Assembly (NCBI GenBank): GCA_030550095.1
Contig: JAUQQA010000010.1
Span: forward strand, 1-64,000
Origin: Chloroflexota bacterium
GTDB taxonomy: Bacteria; Chloroflexota; Anaerolineae; J036; Brachytrichaceae
DNA: 64,000 bases
Reading direction: 5' to 3'
The position numbers and the translations under genes are program-made. Shown here piece by piece: positions 1 to 7,333 of the stretch (positions are counted from its first letter, which is position 1; each line of letters begins with the position of its first letter). The notes under the pieces are model-generated. The model made no database searches and was not told where the DNA came from. It saw only the letters and a program-made list of their open reading frames with translations.

Positions 1-1492
1 TGCCAGCGCGCACATCGAAGCCGAACGCGTCGCCATGCGCGCGGTTGGCTTCGCGTGCGGCGTGCACGCCGGCGCGCGCGTCGAGTCCAGCGTTGGCGAG
101 GAGCACGCGCATGGGGGCTTCGAGACCACGCACGACGCAGCGCATCCCCCAACTCAGGTCGTCATGTGCGCGCGCGGGCAGCGCAAGGCTTGCCTTGAGC
201 AAGGCGGCGCCACCGCCCGCGACGACGCCGCTGCGCAGCGCGAGTTGTGCAGCGCGCGCCAGCCGCGCCGCCGCGTCGCGGCGTGCCTCTTGGGCGCGCT
301 GCGTCGGCCCGCCGATGCGCAAGATGCCCATGCTGCCGCTCAGTTGCCCGAGGCGGCGCAGCAGGTCGTCGAAGGTGCTCGAGTCGGTGGTGGTCTCCAG
401 CTGCTTGCGGATGCCAGCGATGGTCTGGCGCAGGCGGTGTGGGTCGCGCTTGCCAGCGATGATGCCGAATTGCTTTGCGTTAGCCCACACGCGCCTTGCC
501 TCGCCGACGCTCTCGCGCGTGAGCTGCTGCGCGAGAGACATGCGCTCGGCGAAGAGCACGCGCCCGCCTGTCAGCAGGGCGATGTCGTGGAGCGCTGCTG
601 CGCGCTTGTCGCCGCCGTAGGGCGTCTTGATCGGCAACGGGTGGAACAAGCCGCGCAGCTTGGCTTGCAGCAAGAGATTGCGCGCTTCGTCTGTGAGGTC
701 GCTGGCGATGATCGCGGCGGAGCGGTATCCCATCGCCTCAAGCGCTTGCAGCAAGGTGAGCGTGTTCTCCGCTGTGTCGAGCAAGTCATCGAACACGACC
801 ACGGCTGCGTTCTGCAGGCGCGCTACGCGGTCGGTGGGATCAGCGGTGAAGCCGCTGCTCAGCCAGGGCGCATCCCACAGCGCGCCCTCGAGGAACTCGT
901 AGTCAATGCGGTTGGCTTCGTTGTTGTAAATGTTGATGTAGGCGTCGTCGCCGAGCACGTAGATCAGCTCGGCGAGCGCTCGGCGCAATTCATCGTCGGG
1001 TGTTGCGGCGGCGAGCAGCCCTTCGAGCCACGTGCGGCGCTGAGGCCCAAGCGGCGGGTGGATCACCTGTGCGCGGAGCGCAGCGAGCGCTTGTTGCACG
1101 CCTTGCTCGATGCCGTGGCGCACAATCGCCGGCGAAGTCCCGGCTGTGATCGCGCGCAGCCCTTCGTGGACCATCGCCTGTGCCATGACTGCCATGGTTG
1201 CGGCGCCGTCGCCACACAGCTCGTGCATGCGCCACAACGCATGACGCAGCATCATCGCGCCCACGTCGGCAGTTGGGTGGGGCAGTTCGATCAGGCGACG
1301 CCCGATGTAGGCAGCATGGTCGAGCACCTCTGGCGTGCGGTCGCGCGTCAAGCCCTCGATGAGCACGGTGCGCGCCAACGGTCCTAACGTTGGCTTGACC
1401 AGCTCGGCGAGCGCGTCGAACCCCTTGAGCAGCGCGTCTCGCTCGAACACGACGGCGGGGCGTCGCACGGACGGCGGTCGGCGGTTGGGCAT
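1..1492 (-). CDS. GroEL-like chaperonin paralogue (C-terminus beyond window)
   Basis: About 497 residues read from the ATG at 1492 to the window edge, so roughly the last 40 residues are missing. The reading frame aligns along its length with GroEL: N-terminal equatorial KPTLGP (GroEL VTLGPKG), the nucleotide-loop GDGAATMAVMAQAM (GroEL GDGTTTATVLAQAI), an apical section containing LLTGGRVLF (GroEL TLTGGTVIS), and GVVAGGGAALLKA. The Asp87 and Asp52 equivalents are present. In a gapless match of the 26 residues before GVVAGGG, the residue at GroEL Asp398 (needed for ATP hydrolysis) is Arg. It is therefore a divergent paralogue, probably slow or dead as an ATPase, rather than the housekeeping groL; no groS is nearby. 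It begins 32 bases after rtcB on the same strand, so the two are probably co-transcribed. Confidence 0.85.
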   Translation of the reverse strand, partial: MPNRRPPSVRRPAVVFERDALLKGFDALAELVKPTLGPLARTVLIEGLTRDRTPEVLDHAAYIGRRLIELPHPTADVGAMMLRHALWRMHELCGDGAATMAVMAQAMVHEGLRAITAGTSPAIVRHGIEQGVQQALAALRAQVIHPPLGPQRRTWLEGLLAAATPDDELRRALAELIYVLGDDAYINIYNNEANRIDYEFLEGALWDAPWLSSGFTADPTDRVARLQNAAVVVFDDLLDTAENTLTLLQALEAMGYRSAAIIASDLTDEARNLLLQAKLRGLFHPLPIKTPYGGDKRAAALHDIALLTGGRVLFAERMSLAQQLTRESVGEARRVWANAKQFGIIAGKRDPHRLRQTIAGIRKQLETTTDSSTFDDLLRRLGQLSGSMGILRIGGPTQRAQEARRDAAARLARAAQLALRSGVVAGGGAALLKASLALPARAHDDLSWGMRCVVRGLEAPMRVLLANAGLDARAGVHAAREANRAHGDAFGFDVRAG

Positions 1493-1524
1493 GGCGAGGA
1501 AGTATAAGCAGCGCTGGGGCAGGG

Positions 1525-2727
1525 TCAAATGTCACGCGGGTCGTCAGTCATCATCACTAGCCGCGGCTGAAAGCGGGCGATCACGTCCACCAAGTCAGCT
1601 TGCGCGGCGATCACCGCGTCAATGTCTTTGTAGGCTTGCGGCGATTCGTCCAAGCCGCCGCCGAGCAGCTTCACGCCGCGCTCTTTGAGGTATTCGTTCC
1701 GCATCTTTGCGGTGAGCGTGCGGAACGCCTCGTTGCGGCTGAGGCGGCGCCCTGCGCCATGCGAGGCGCTGTTGAGCGATAGCGGATTGCCCTTGCCGCG
1801 CACCACGTAGCCCGGATCGCCCATCGTGCCTGGGATCACGCCGAGCACGCCTGCGTGAGCAGGGGTGGCGCCCTTGCGATGCACGAACACCTCGCGCCCA
1901 TCGGGCAAGCGCTCGCGCCAGGCGAAGTTGTGATGGTTCTCCACGCTTGCGATCACGTCTAAACCGGCTGCGCGCGCGATCTGGTTGTGGATCACGCGAT
2001 GGTTGGCTGCTGCGAAGCGCCCAGCGAGGTTCATCGCCAGCCAATACTCTTGCCCTGGCTCGCTTTCAATGTCTAACCAAGCCAAGTGGGCAAGCTCTTT
2101 CGGCAATTCTGGGTGCAGGCTGCGCGCAAGCTTGCTGTAGTAATCGGCGATTTGGTAGCCGACGCCGCGGCTGCCGCTGTGCGAGAGCAGCGCGAGATAG
2201 CGCCCTGGCTGCAAACCCAGCTTCGGGTCATACGTGAATACCTCCAGCTCGCCGAATTCGACAAAATGGTTGCCGCTGCCTGAGGTGCCGAGTTGAGGCA
2301 CAGCTTTGGTCGTGTAAAGCTCGCGCAGCAACTTGGTCGCTTTCCAGTCGGGATCGTCGAGGATGGGGTCTTTGCGCGGTGGGTGCCACTCCGCGCCTGC
2401 GCCAAAGCGCGTGTTCTCACGCAGCACCTTCTCAAAGCGCGCCTCTTGCTTTTTGAGCAACTCGGGCGGCGCATCGAAGACGCTCAGGCGCATGCGACAG
2501 GCGATGTCCACACCGACGGCATAGGGGATCACCGCGCCCTCGGTGGCGAGCACGCCCCCGATCGGCAAGCCGTAGCCCACGTGGGCATCGGGCATGAGCG
2601 CGCCCGCCACGCTGACCGGCAAACGCATGGCGTTGTCCATCTGCTGTCGCGAGGCGTCATCAATGAATTCCTCGCCCCATACCGCGTAGGGCAAGGGACG
2701 CTCGCGGATTTCAGCTCCTTTTGGCAT
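1525..2727 (-). CDS. rtcB: RtcB-type RNA ligase
   Basis: 400 residues, full length for the family. RtcB joins RNA 3'-phosphate (or 2',3'-cyclic phosphate) ends to 5'-OH ends with GTP and Mn2+, in tRNA splicing or RNA repair. Metal and guanylate motifs are visible: VGVDIACRM with Cys77, GTSGSGNHFVE near 147-157, HSGSRG near 183, ENHHNFAW near 263, HRKGATPAHAG near 283, and SASHGAGR with His323, matching the guanylylated histidine. The ATG at 2727 has a TACAGT box nine bases upstream and no Shine-Dalgarno. No archease, rtcA or rtcR is visible; the downstream partner is the GroEL-like gene, which is unusual company for rtcB. Confidence 0.95.
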   Translation of the reverse strand: MPKGAEIRERPLPYAVWGEEFIDDASRQQMDNAMRLPVSVAGALMPDAHVGYGLPIGGVLATEGAVIPYAVGVDIACRMRLSVFDAPPELLKKQEARFEKVLRENTRFGAGAEWHPPRKDPILDDPDWKATKLLRELYTTKAVPQLGTSGSGNHFVEFGELEVFTYDPKLGLQPGRYLALLSHSGSRGVGYQIADYYSKLARSLHPELPKELAHLAWLDIESEPGQEYWLAMNLAGRFAAANHRVIHNQIARAAGLDVIASVENHHNFAWRERLPDGREVFVHRKGATPAHAGVLGVIPGTMGDPGYVVRGKGNPLSLNSASHGAGRRLSRNEAFRTLTAKMRNEYLKERGVKLLGGGLDESPQAYKDIDAVIAAQADLVDVIARFQPRLVMMTDDPRDI

Positions 2728-2736
2728 GGGCTAACT

Positions 2737-2742
2737 ACTGTA
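2737..2742 (-). promoter_or_regulatory. Probable -10 box of rtcB (leaderless)
   Basis: On the minus strand TACAGT is followed nine bases later by the rtcB ATG. No Shine-Dalgarno lies between them, so transcription would start at or next to the start codon. No convincing -35 is seen. Confidence 0.5.
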
Positions 2743-2803
2743 GCAGAGTTTTGGAGCGGCTCGGGTAGGCGGCTCGCAGGCAAACAAGCGCAATCTCGCA
2801 CGC

Positions 2804-2809
2804 TACAAT
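2804..2809 (+). promoter_or_regulatory. Probable -10 box of the membrane protein gene at 2821
   Basis: TACAAT lies 11 bases before the ATG at 2821 with only GAAGTGAG between, so the transcript is leaderless or nearly so. It is divergent from the rtcB promoter about 60 bases away. Confidence 0.5.
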
Positions 2810-2820
2810 CTGAAGTGAGA

Positions 2821-3249
2821 ATGAACCCAGCTCAAGCGCCAAACTTCCCGCTGTTCATGGCGAGCATCGTTGCGGTTGCGTTGCTGGTCTCGGCGGGGGC
2901 GCTCGTGGTGTTCACGCCTGCGATCCGAGTGGTGCTGAGCCGCCTTGTGCCCGAAGAGGCGAGCAAAGCGTGGCTGCGTTATCTGCAATTTGCGGTGCTG
3001 GTGGTGGGCTTGGCGTCGGGCGCAGGCTACTTCTCGCTTAGCACATACCTCAGCCCCATCTACACTGATCCCAACAACCCGCCGCTCCTGCCGCAAATCA
3101 CGCCGGAGCGCTGGGCGCTAGAGGTCTATCGCGCCGCGCTCGATGCGCTGGTGGGCATTGCCTGGGCGCTGCTAGCGTTCTTTCTCATCGCGTTGATCGC
3201 CTACGTGATCGTGCGGCTCGTCGAAAACCGCCGCAGCTCAGTTGCATAG
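2821..3249 (+). CDS. Small integral membrane protein, unknown function
   Basis: 142 residues with three predicted membrane helices at about 11-31, 52-72 and 110-131, and a short basic C-terminus (ENRR). The loop between helices 2 and 3 is proline-rich (about 79-94) and probably extracellular. No family is recognised. The frame is open upstream of 2821, but the ATG sits directly behind a TACAAT box and the residues before it look like antisense of rtcB, so 2821 is preferred. It is monocistronic between rtcB (divergent) and hsp20. Confidence 0.6.
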   Translation: MNPAQAPNFPLFMASIVAVALLVSAGALVVFTPAIRVVLSRLVPEEASKAWLRYLQFAVLVVGLASGAGYFSLSTYLSPIYTDPNNPPLLPQITPERWALEVYRAALDALVGIAWALLAFFLIALIAYVIVRLVENRRSSVA

Positions 3250-3291
3250 GCGCGGTGCATTGGATCAAGTTTTGCTGCAAGATTAACTGCG

Positions 3292-3329
3292 CTCTAACGC
3301 GCGCTCGAAGCCTCCTCTAACACGCGCTC
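3292..3329 (+). promoter_or_regulatory. Direct repeat pair upstream of hsp20
   Basis: Two 15-base copies of CTCTAAC(G/A)CGCGCTC lie at 3292-3306 and 3315-3329, differing at one base with a 23-base period. A possible -10 (TACGAT, 3332-3337) follows at once, so the repeats cover the -20 to -45 zone where a regulator would act. They do not resemble the CIRCE inverted repeat. Confidence 0.45.
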
Positions 3330-3392
3330 CCTACGATGCAAAGCGAACAATCAAAAAGCAAGGAGCAAGACATGGTTAACGGAGGTGAGAGT

Positions 3393-3854
3393 ATGGCGAA
3401 CCTGGTGCGTCGGACCTGGGATCCTGCGGGTGAGATGCTCGCATTGAGCGAGGCGATGGATCAGCTGCTGCGCAATGCCTTCATCCGCCCGAGCCGTTGG
3501 CTCTTCGAGGAGTTCGGTGCGGAGGTCCCACCGATGGACGTGGTGGAGACGCCCGAAGCTTTCATGGTGAAGGCGGCGTTGCCGGGTTGGAAGCCTGAGG
3601 ACGTGGAAGTGACCATCGAAAACGGTCAGCTCACCATCAAGGGTGAGTGGAAGCAGGAGAGCGAGACGAAGGATGAGAAGGCGCAGTGGCATCGCCGCGA
3701 GATCCGCCACAGCTCCTTCGTGCGCAGCTTCTTGCTGCCCACAGAGGTAGAGGCGGAGAAGGCGAAGGCGCAGTTCGAGAACGGCGTGCTCACGTTGACC
3801 ATCCCGAAGTCCGAGGTTGTCAAGCCGAAGCAGATCAAGATCGAGGTCAAGTGA
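3393..3854 (+). CDS. Small heat shock protein, Hsp20/alpha-crystallin family
   Basis: 153 residues from the ATG at 3393, which has a strong Shine-Dalgarno (GGAGGTGAG, 3381-3389); an in-frame ATG at 3336 lacks one. The N-terminal arm (1-45) is followed by an alpha-crystallin domain (about 46-140) with the usual A-x-x-x-G-V-L strand as FENGVLTLTIPK and a short basic tail. Hsp20 proteins hold unfolding proteins as large ATP-independent oligomers. It is monocistronic, with a direct-repeat element upstream and a strong terminator 25 bases downstream. A stress-inducible cytoplasmic chaperone is the likely role. Confidence 0.95.
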   Translation: MANLVRRTWDPAGEMLALSEAMDQLLRNAFIRPSRWLFEEFGAEVPPMDVVETPEAFMVKAALPGWKPEDVEVTIENGQLTIKGEWKQESETKDEKAQWHRREIRHSSFVRSFLLPTEVEAEKAKAQFENGVLTLTIPKSEVVKPKQIKIEVK

Positions 3855-3878
3855 GCGACGCTCGCTATCCTTGCAGGG

Positions 3879-3913
3879 AGAGAGGCGTTACCAAGCGTAA
3901 CGCCTCTCTTTTT
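3879..3913 (+). terminator. Intrinsic terminator after hsp20
   Basis: A 13-bp perfect stem (AGAGAGGCGTTAC with GTAACGCCTCTCT, 3879-3891 and 3897-3909) with a five-base loop runs into TTTTT. It ends hsp20 and may also stop the convergent membrane protein gene. Confidence 0.9.
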
Positions 3914-3919
3914 GCTTTG

Positions 3920-4753
3920 CTACGCGGCAAGCGTGAGCGAAACAACCGTAAGCGCTGCTAAAAGCCAAAGATGCGGGTGACGCAACGGCGAAAGCAGCAT
4001 CTGCGGCAGCCAAATCAGGCCTAGCCCAAACGCGCCGATGGGTTGGCGCGTCAGCAAAAGCGCGCCCAGCATCACTGCGTAGCCGCCATCGCGCCACAGC
4101 GGAGCGCTCAGTGTCGTGCCGGCGCTTGCAAAGCTTAGCCCGAGCGCCATCACCGTAAGCGCGAGATCGGGCGCATTGAAGAGGCTGAAGCCGAGCAAAA
4201 ACGGCAGCCCAAGCCGCACCAGACCTCGCCCAAGCAGGACGAGGGACTGAGCCAGGTTGGTGAGCACAACGAGCTGCGCCACAAGCATCACGCCAAGCGT
4301 GAGCGCTAGCGCGTAGCTGCCGAGGGCGACGCTCAAAACAACCCCGCTGATGAGTCCTAGCGCCAACGCAGAGAGCCTAAAGCGCTCATGAGGGATGAGC
4401 CACGCTTGCCACCAACTGATCCATGCCTCCAACCAAGCGATGCTGCGGGCAGCAGGCGCCTCTGGCAAGGTGTAGGGCAGGCGCGGCAACGCGCGCCGAT
4501 GCGACCATGTGCGCCAACTGCGCAGCGCTGCGCGCCAATCCATTTCGGTCAGGCTCGACCAAGCAGCCTGCCACGCTAGCACCAACAACGCCGCCAGCCC
4601 GAGCTGAACGAGCGCACCTTCAGGCAGCGTGAGCCGTAACCCCGCCGTTGCACCGCCCAGGAGCGCTGCGCACCCCCACAGCATTGCATCGGCGCGAAGC
4701 AAGGCGGCGCTTGTTTCCATCGGAGCAGGCGCGTGCTGTGCCTGAGCGCTCAT
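3920..4753 (-). CDS. Polytopic membrane protein, unknown function
   Basis: 277 residues with about seven or eight hydrophobic helices: two near 25-62, a Trp-rich amphipathic region at about 65-125, then a run of helices from about 128 to the C-terminus. No motif allows a family assignment. Its ATG overlaps the stop of the S41 protease gene upstream by four bases (ATGA), so it is translationally coupled and the last gene of the operon. A role linked to envelope proteolysis is possible from context only. Confidence 0.6.
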   Translation of the reverse strand: MSAQAQHAPAPMETSAALLRADAMLWGCAALLGGATAGLRLTLPEGALVQLGLAALLVLAWQAAWSSLTEMDWRAALRSWRTWSHRRALPRLPYTLPEAPAARSIAWLEAWISWWQAWLIPHERFRLSALALGLISGVVLSVALGSYALALTLGVMLVAQLVVLTNLAQSLVLLGRGLVRLGLPFLLGFSLFNAPDLALTVMALGLSFASAGTTLSAPLWRDGGYAVMLGALLLTRQPIGAFGLGLIWLPQMLLSPLRHPHLWLLAALTVVSLTLAA

Positions 4754-6057
4754 GGAGCTGGGGCGATCTTGCCGGTCTTGAGGTACGCGATCGCTGCTTC
4801 GAGCTGCGCGTCTTTCCCTGCGCGTTCGTCCTCGGGTGTGTTCACCACCACGAAATCGGGCTGGATGCCCTCGTTGTGGATTTGGCGCTCGTTGGGTGTG
4901 TACCAGCGCTCGATGGTGATGCGTAGTTGCGCGCCGTTGGCGAGCGTCTGCGGTGATTGCACCGAACCTTTGCCGAATGTGCGCTCGCCGATCAGCACGC
5001 CGCGCTTGCGGTCTTGAATGGCGCCAGCGATGATCTCCGCAGCGCTCGCTGAGCCGCCGTTGACCAACACCGCCAGCGGAATGTCTTGCGCGATCCCCTG
5101 ATTGGTGGTGCGGGTGACCTTCTTGTTGTTGCGGTAATCGCGCTCGATCACCAACACGCCGCTGTCCAAGAACAAGTCGCCGACCTCGCGCGCTTGGCTG
5201 AGCAAGCCGCCAGGGTTATCGCGCAGGTCGAGGATCAAGCCTTTGGGCTTTTGCGCCAGCAGACGTTGGAGTTCGCGCTCTAGTTGGCGGCTAGCCTGTT
5301 GGCTGAAGTCGAACAAGCGCACGTAAGCGATGGCGCCGTCGCCCACCATGCGGCTTTCAACCAAGGGGATCACGATGCGCGCGCGCACGATGGAGACGTC
5401 GAAAGGACGCGGATTGTCTGCGCGGCGAATGGTGAGGCGCACGGGTGTGCCCTTTGGACCGCGCACCATCGCCGCCACTTCAGTGGTGTTCAGCCCCACC
5501 ACGCTCTGCCCATCTACTGCCTCGATGATGTCGCCAGGGAGCAAGCCGGCTTTCTCGGCGGGCGTGCCAGGCAGCGTGCGCACGATCTGGATGCTGCCGC
5601 CGGGCGTTTGCTTAAGCGTGGCGCCGATGCCTTCGAACTCGCCGCTCATGTCCTCGTTCAGGATTTTGGCGAAGCGCGGCTCGATGTATTGCGTGTAGGG
5701 GTCGCCAAGTGCGTTCACCATGCCGCGGATTGCGCCATCGGTGAGCGCTTCGCGCGAGGGCAGCTCGCCATACCACTGCTCGCGCAAACGGCGCAACACG
5801 TCGTTGATCAGCGCGTAATCAAGCGGCTCTTCCGCACGCGCGTCGGCTGTGCTTGCAGCGGTGCTGAGGGTGGCAAGCTCGAACGGCAGCGCGCCGAAGC
5901 TAAACGCGCCTGGGCGCGCAAGCACGGCGCCGACCGTCATGCCGAGCACGAAGATGATCGCGCCCGTGAACATGCCGATCAGCCCAAGCGCCACTTGGCG
6001 GAGCGTAGAAGCGGAACGCGGCTGCGGTTTATTCTCAAGCATATCTTGCGTGGTCAT
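4750..6057 (-). CDS. S41 family carboxy-terminal processing protease (CtpA-like)
   Basis: 435 residues. An N-terminal signal anchor (about 20-48) is followed by a tail-specific protease N-terminal region, a PDZ domain (about 130-215; GIGATLKQTPGG and the carboxylate loop GLLPGDIIEAVDG) and the S41 catalytic core. The Ser-Lys dyad is visible: Ser338 in SASAAEI and Lys363 in TFGKGSVQ, with the 25-residue spacing of the family. Such proteases trim the C-termini of exported proteins. It lies three bases after a second S41 gene, so the two are a tandem pair in one operon. Confidence 0.93.
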   Translation of the reverse strand: MTTQDMLENKPQPRSASTLRQVALGLIGMFTGAIIFVLGMTVGAVLARPGAFSFGALPFELATLSTAASTADARAEEPLDYALINDVLRRLREQWYGELPSREALTDGAIRGMVNALGDPYTQYIEPRFAKILNEDMSGEFEGIGATLKQTPGGSIQIVRTLPGTPAEKAGLLPGDIIEAVDGQSVVGLNTTEVAAMVRGPKGTPVRLTIRRADNPRPFDVSIVRARIVIPLVESRMVGDGAIAYVRLFDFSQQASRQLERELQRLLAQKPKGLILDLRDNPGGLLSQAREVGDLFLDSGVLVIERDYRNNKKVTRTTNQGIAQDIPLAVLVNGGSASAAEIIAGAIQDRKRGVLIGERTFGKGSVQSPQTLANGAQLRITIERWYTPNERQIHNEGIQPDFVVVNTPEDERAGKDAQLEAAIAYLKTGKIAPAP

Positions 6058-6060
6058 TTT

Positions 6061-7278
6061 CTACCTCAAAGCGTTGTGGTGCGCCTCTGGTGTAGGTTGG
6101 AGGCGCGCTATGAGCGTTTGGAGCGCGGCTTGAAGTTGCTGCTCGGGGTCGCCTGCGGCGAGCACGTCTGGCATCAGCCCTTTGCCGTCGATCTGCATGC
6201 GCTGAGGGGTGAGCCAATGCGCAGCGGTGAGGCGCACCGCAGAACCATCGCGCAGCTCGAAGACGAATTGCACCGAGCCTTTGCCAAGCGTCTTCTGACC
6301 AACAAGCACGCCGCGTTGGTGTTCGCGCAGGGCAGCGGCGAGCACTTCCGCAGCACTGGCCGTGTTTTCGTTGACGAGCACCACCATCGGTTGGGTGAGC
6401 AGCGCAGGCGCGCGTGCTTGGGTTCGGTGTGCGATCTCCTGCCCACGACGAACTTCGTATGCCACGACGCGATCGCGCAAGAAAAAGCTCGCGCTCTCAA
6501 CAGCAGCGGCGAGCAACCCGCCGCTGTTGTCGCGCAGGTCCAGCACGTAGCCGCGCACATTGGCTTGGTCGAGCGCGCGCAAGGCGGCTTCGAGCTGAGT
6601 TGCAGTGCGTTCGTTGAAGCTGCGGATGGCGATGTAGCCCACTGGGAGCGCCGTGCCTGCCAACGTTGTGGTGAGTATGCGCTGCTCGACGGAGGGCAGC
6701 TCGATATGCGCGCGCGTTAAGGTGAACGTGAGGCGTTGCTCGCCGCGCAACACTTCAATGACCACGCGCGTGCCTACCTCGCCGCGCAGGCGCATGGCGT
6801 CCTCGATGCGAGCGGGGAAGGGGAGCGGCTCGCCGTCAATGGCAAGCAAGATGTCGCCTTCGCGCACGCCGGCGCGCGCGGCGGGACCGTCGGGTGTGGG
6901 TGAGAGCACGATCCGCCCCTCGGGTGTGCGCTGCAAGCGCACGCCGATCCCGCCGAACGTGCCGCGCATGTGGTCGCGCTCGATGGCGCGCGGAGCGGGC
7001 TCGATGAAAACCGTGTAAGGATCGTTGAGCGTGCTCAGCGCGCCGCGGATCGCGCCATATTCGCGCGTGGTGGCGTCGGGCACTTCGCCGACGAAGTGCG
7101 CCTCGACCAGCGCCCAGGCTTCATCGAGCAGCGCGTGGTGATTGCCAGCGCCGTAAATGCGCATGATGCGCTGCTCCACGGGCGCAGTCATCATGCGCAG
7201 CGCATAGCCTCCTGCGAGCAAGAGGGCGCTCCACATTACAAGGCCAAGCAGGAACCCCGCCTTTGCTGTGCGATTCAT
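6061..7278 (-). CDS. S41 family carboxy-terminal processing protease, second copy
   Basis: 405 residues from the ATG at 7278, giving a conventional N-terminal anchor (TAKAGFLLGLVMWSALLL). An in-frame ATG at 7329 would add 17 residues and leave only four bases after the upstream gene, so the start is not certain. A PDZ domain (GIGVRLQRTPEG ... AGVREGDILLAIDGE) precedes the protease core. The dyad is TASAAEV and Lys in TLGKGSVQ, 25 residues apart, so it should be active. It resembles its downstream neighbour throughout, indicating an old tandem duplication. Confidence 0.9.
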   Translation of the reverse strand: MNRTAKAGFLLGLVMWSALLLAGGYALRMMTAPVEQRIMRIYGAGNHHALLDEAWALVEAHFVGEVPDATTREYGAIRGALSTLNDPYTVFIEPAPRAIERDHMRGTFGGIGVRLQRTPEGRIVLSPTPDGPAARAGVREGDILLAIDGEPLPFPARIEDAMRLRGEVGTRVVIEVLRGEQRLTFTLTRAHIELPSVEQRILTTTLAGTALPVGYIAIRSFNERTATQLEAALRALDQANVRGYVLDLRDNSGGLLAAAVESASFFLRDRVVAYEVRRGQEIAHRTQARAPALLTQPMVVLVNENTASAAEVLAAALREHQRGVLVGQKTLGKGSVQFVFELRDGSAVRLTAAHWLTPQRMQIDGKGLMPDVLAAGDPEQQLQAALQTLIARLQPTPEAHHNALR

Positions 7279-7333
7279 CCATGCGCAACTATACGAAAGC
7301 GCTGCCCACGCGGAGCTTGCATTTGCCAATGGC

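Noticed and set aside
35-1387. A 450-codon plus-strand open frame
   Set aside because: It is antisense to the GroEL-like gene, which aligns with GroEL over its length; the plus frame has no family features and typical Arg/Ala/Gln-rich shadow composition.
3292-3329. CIRCE element for HrcA
   Set aside because: The repeats are direct, not inverted, and do not match the TTAGCACTC consensus.
5284-6720. A 478-codon plus-strand open frame
   Set aside because: Antisense to the two S41 proteases, whose catalytic motifs are intact.
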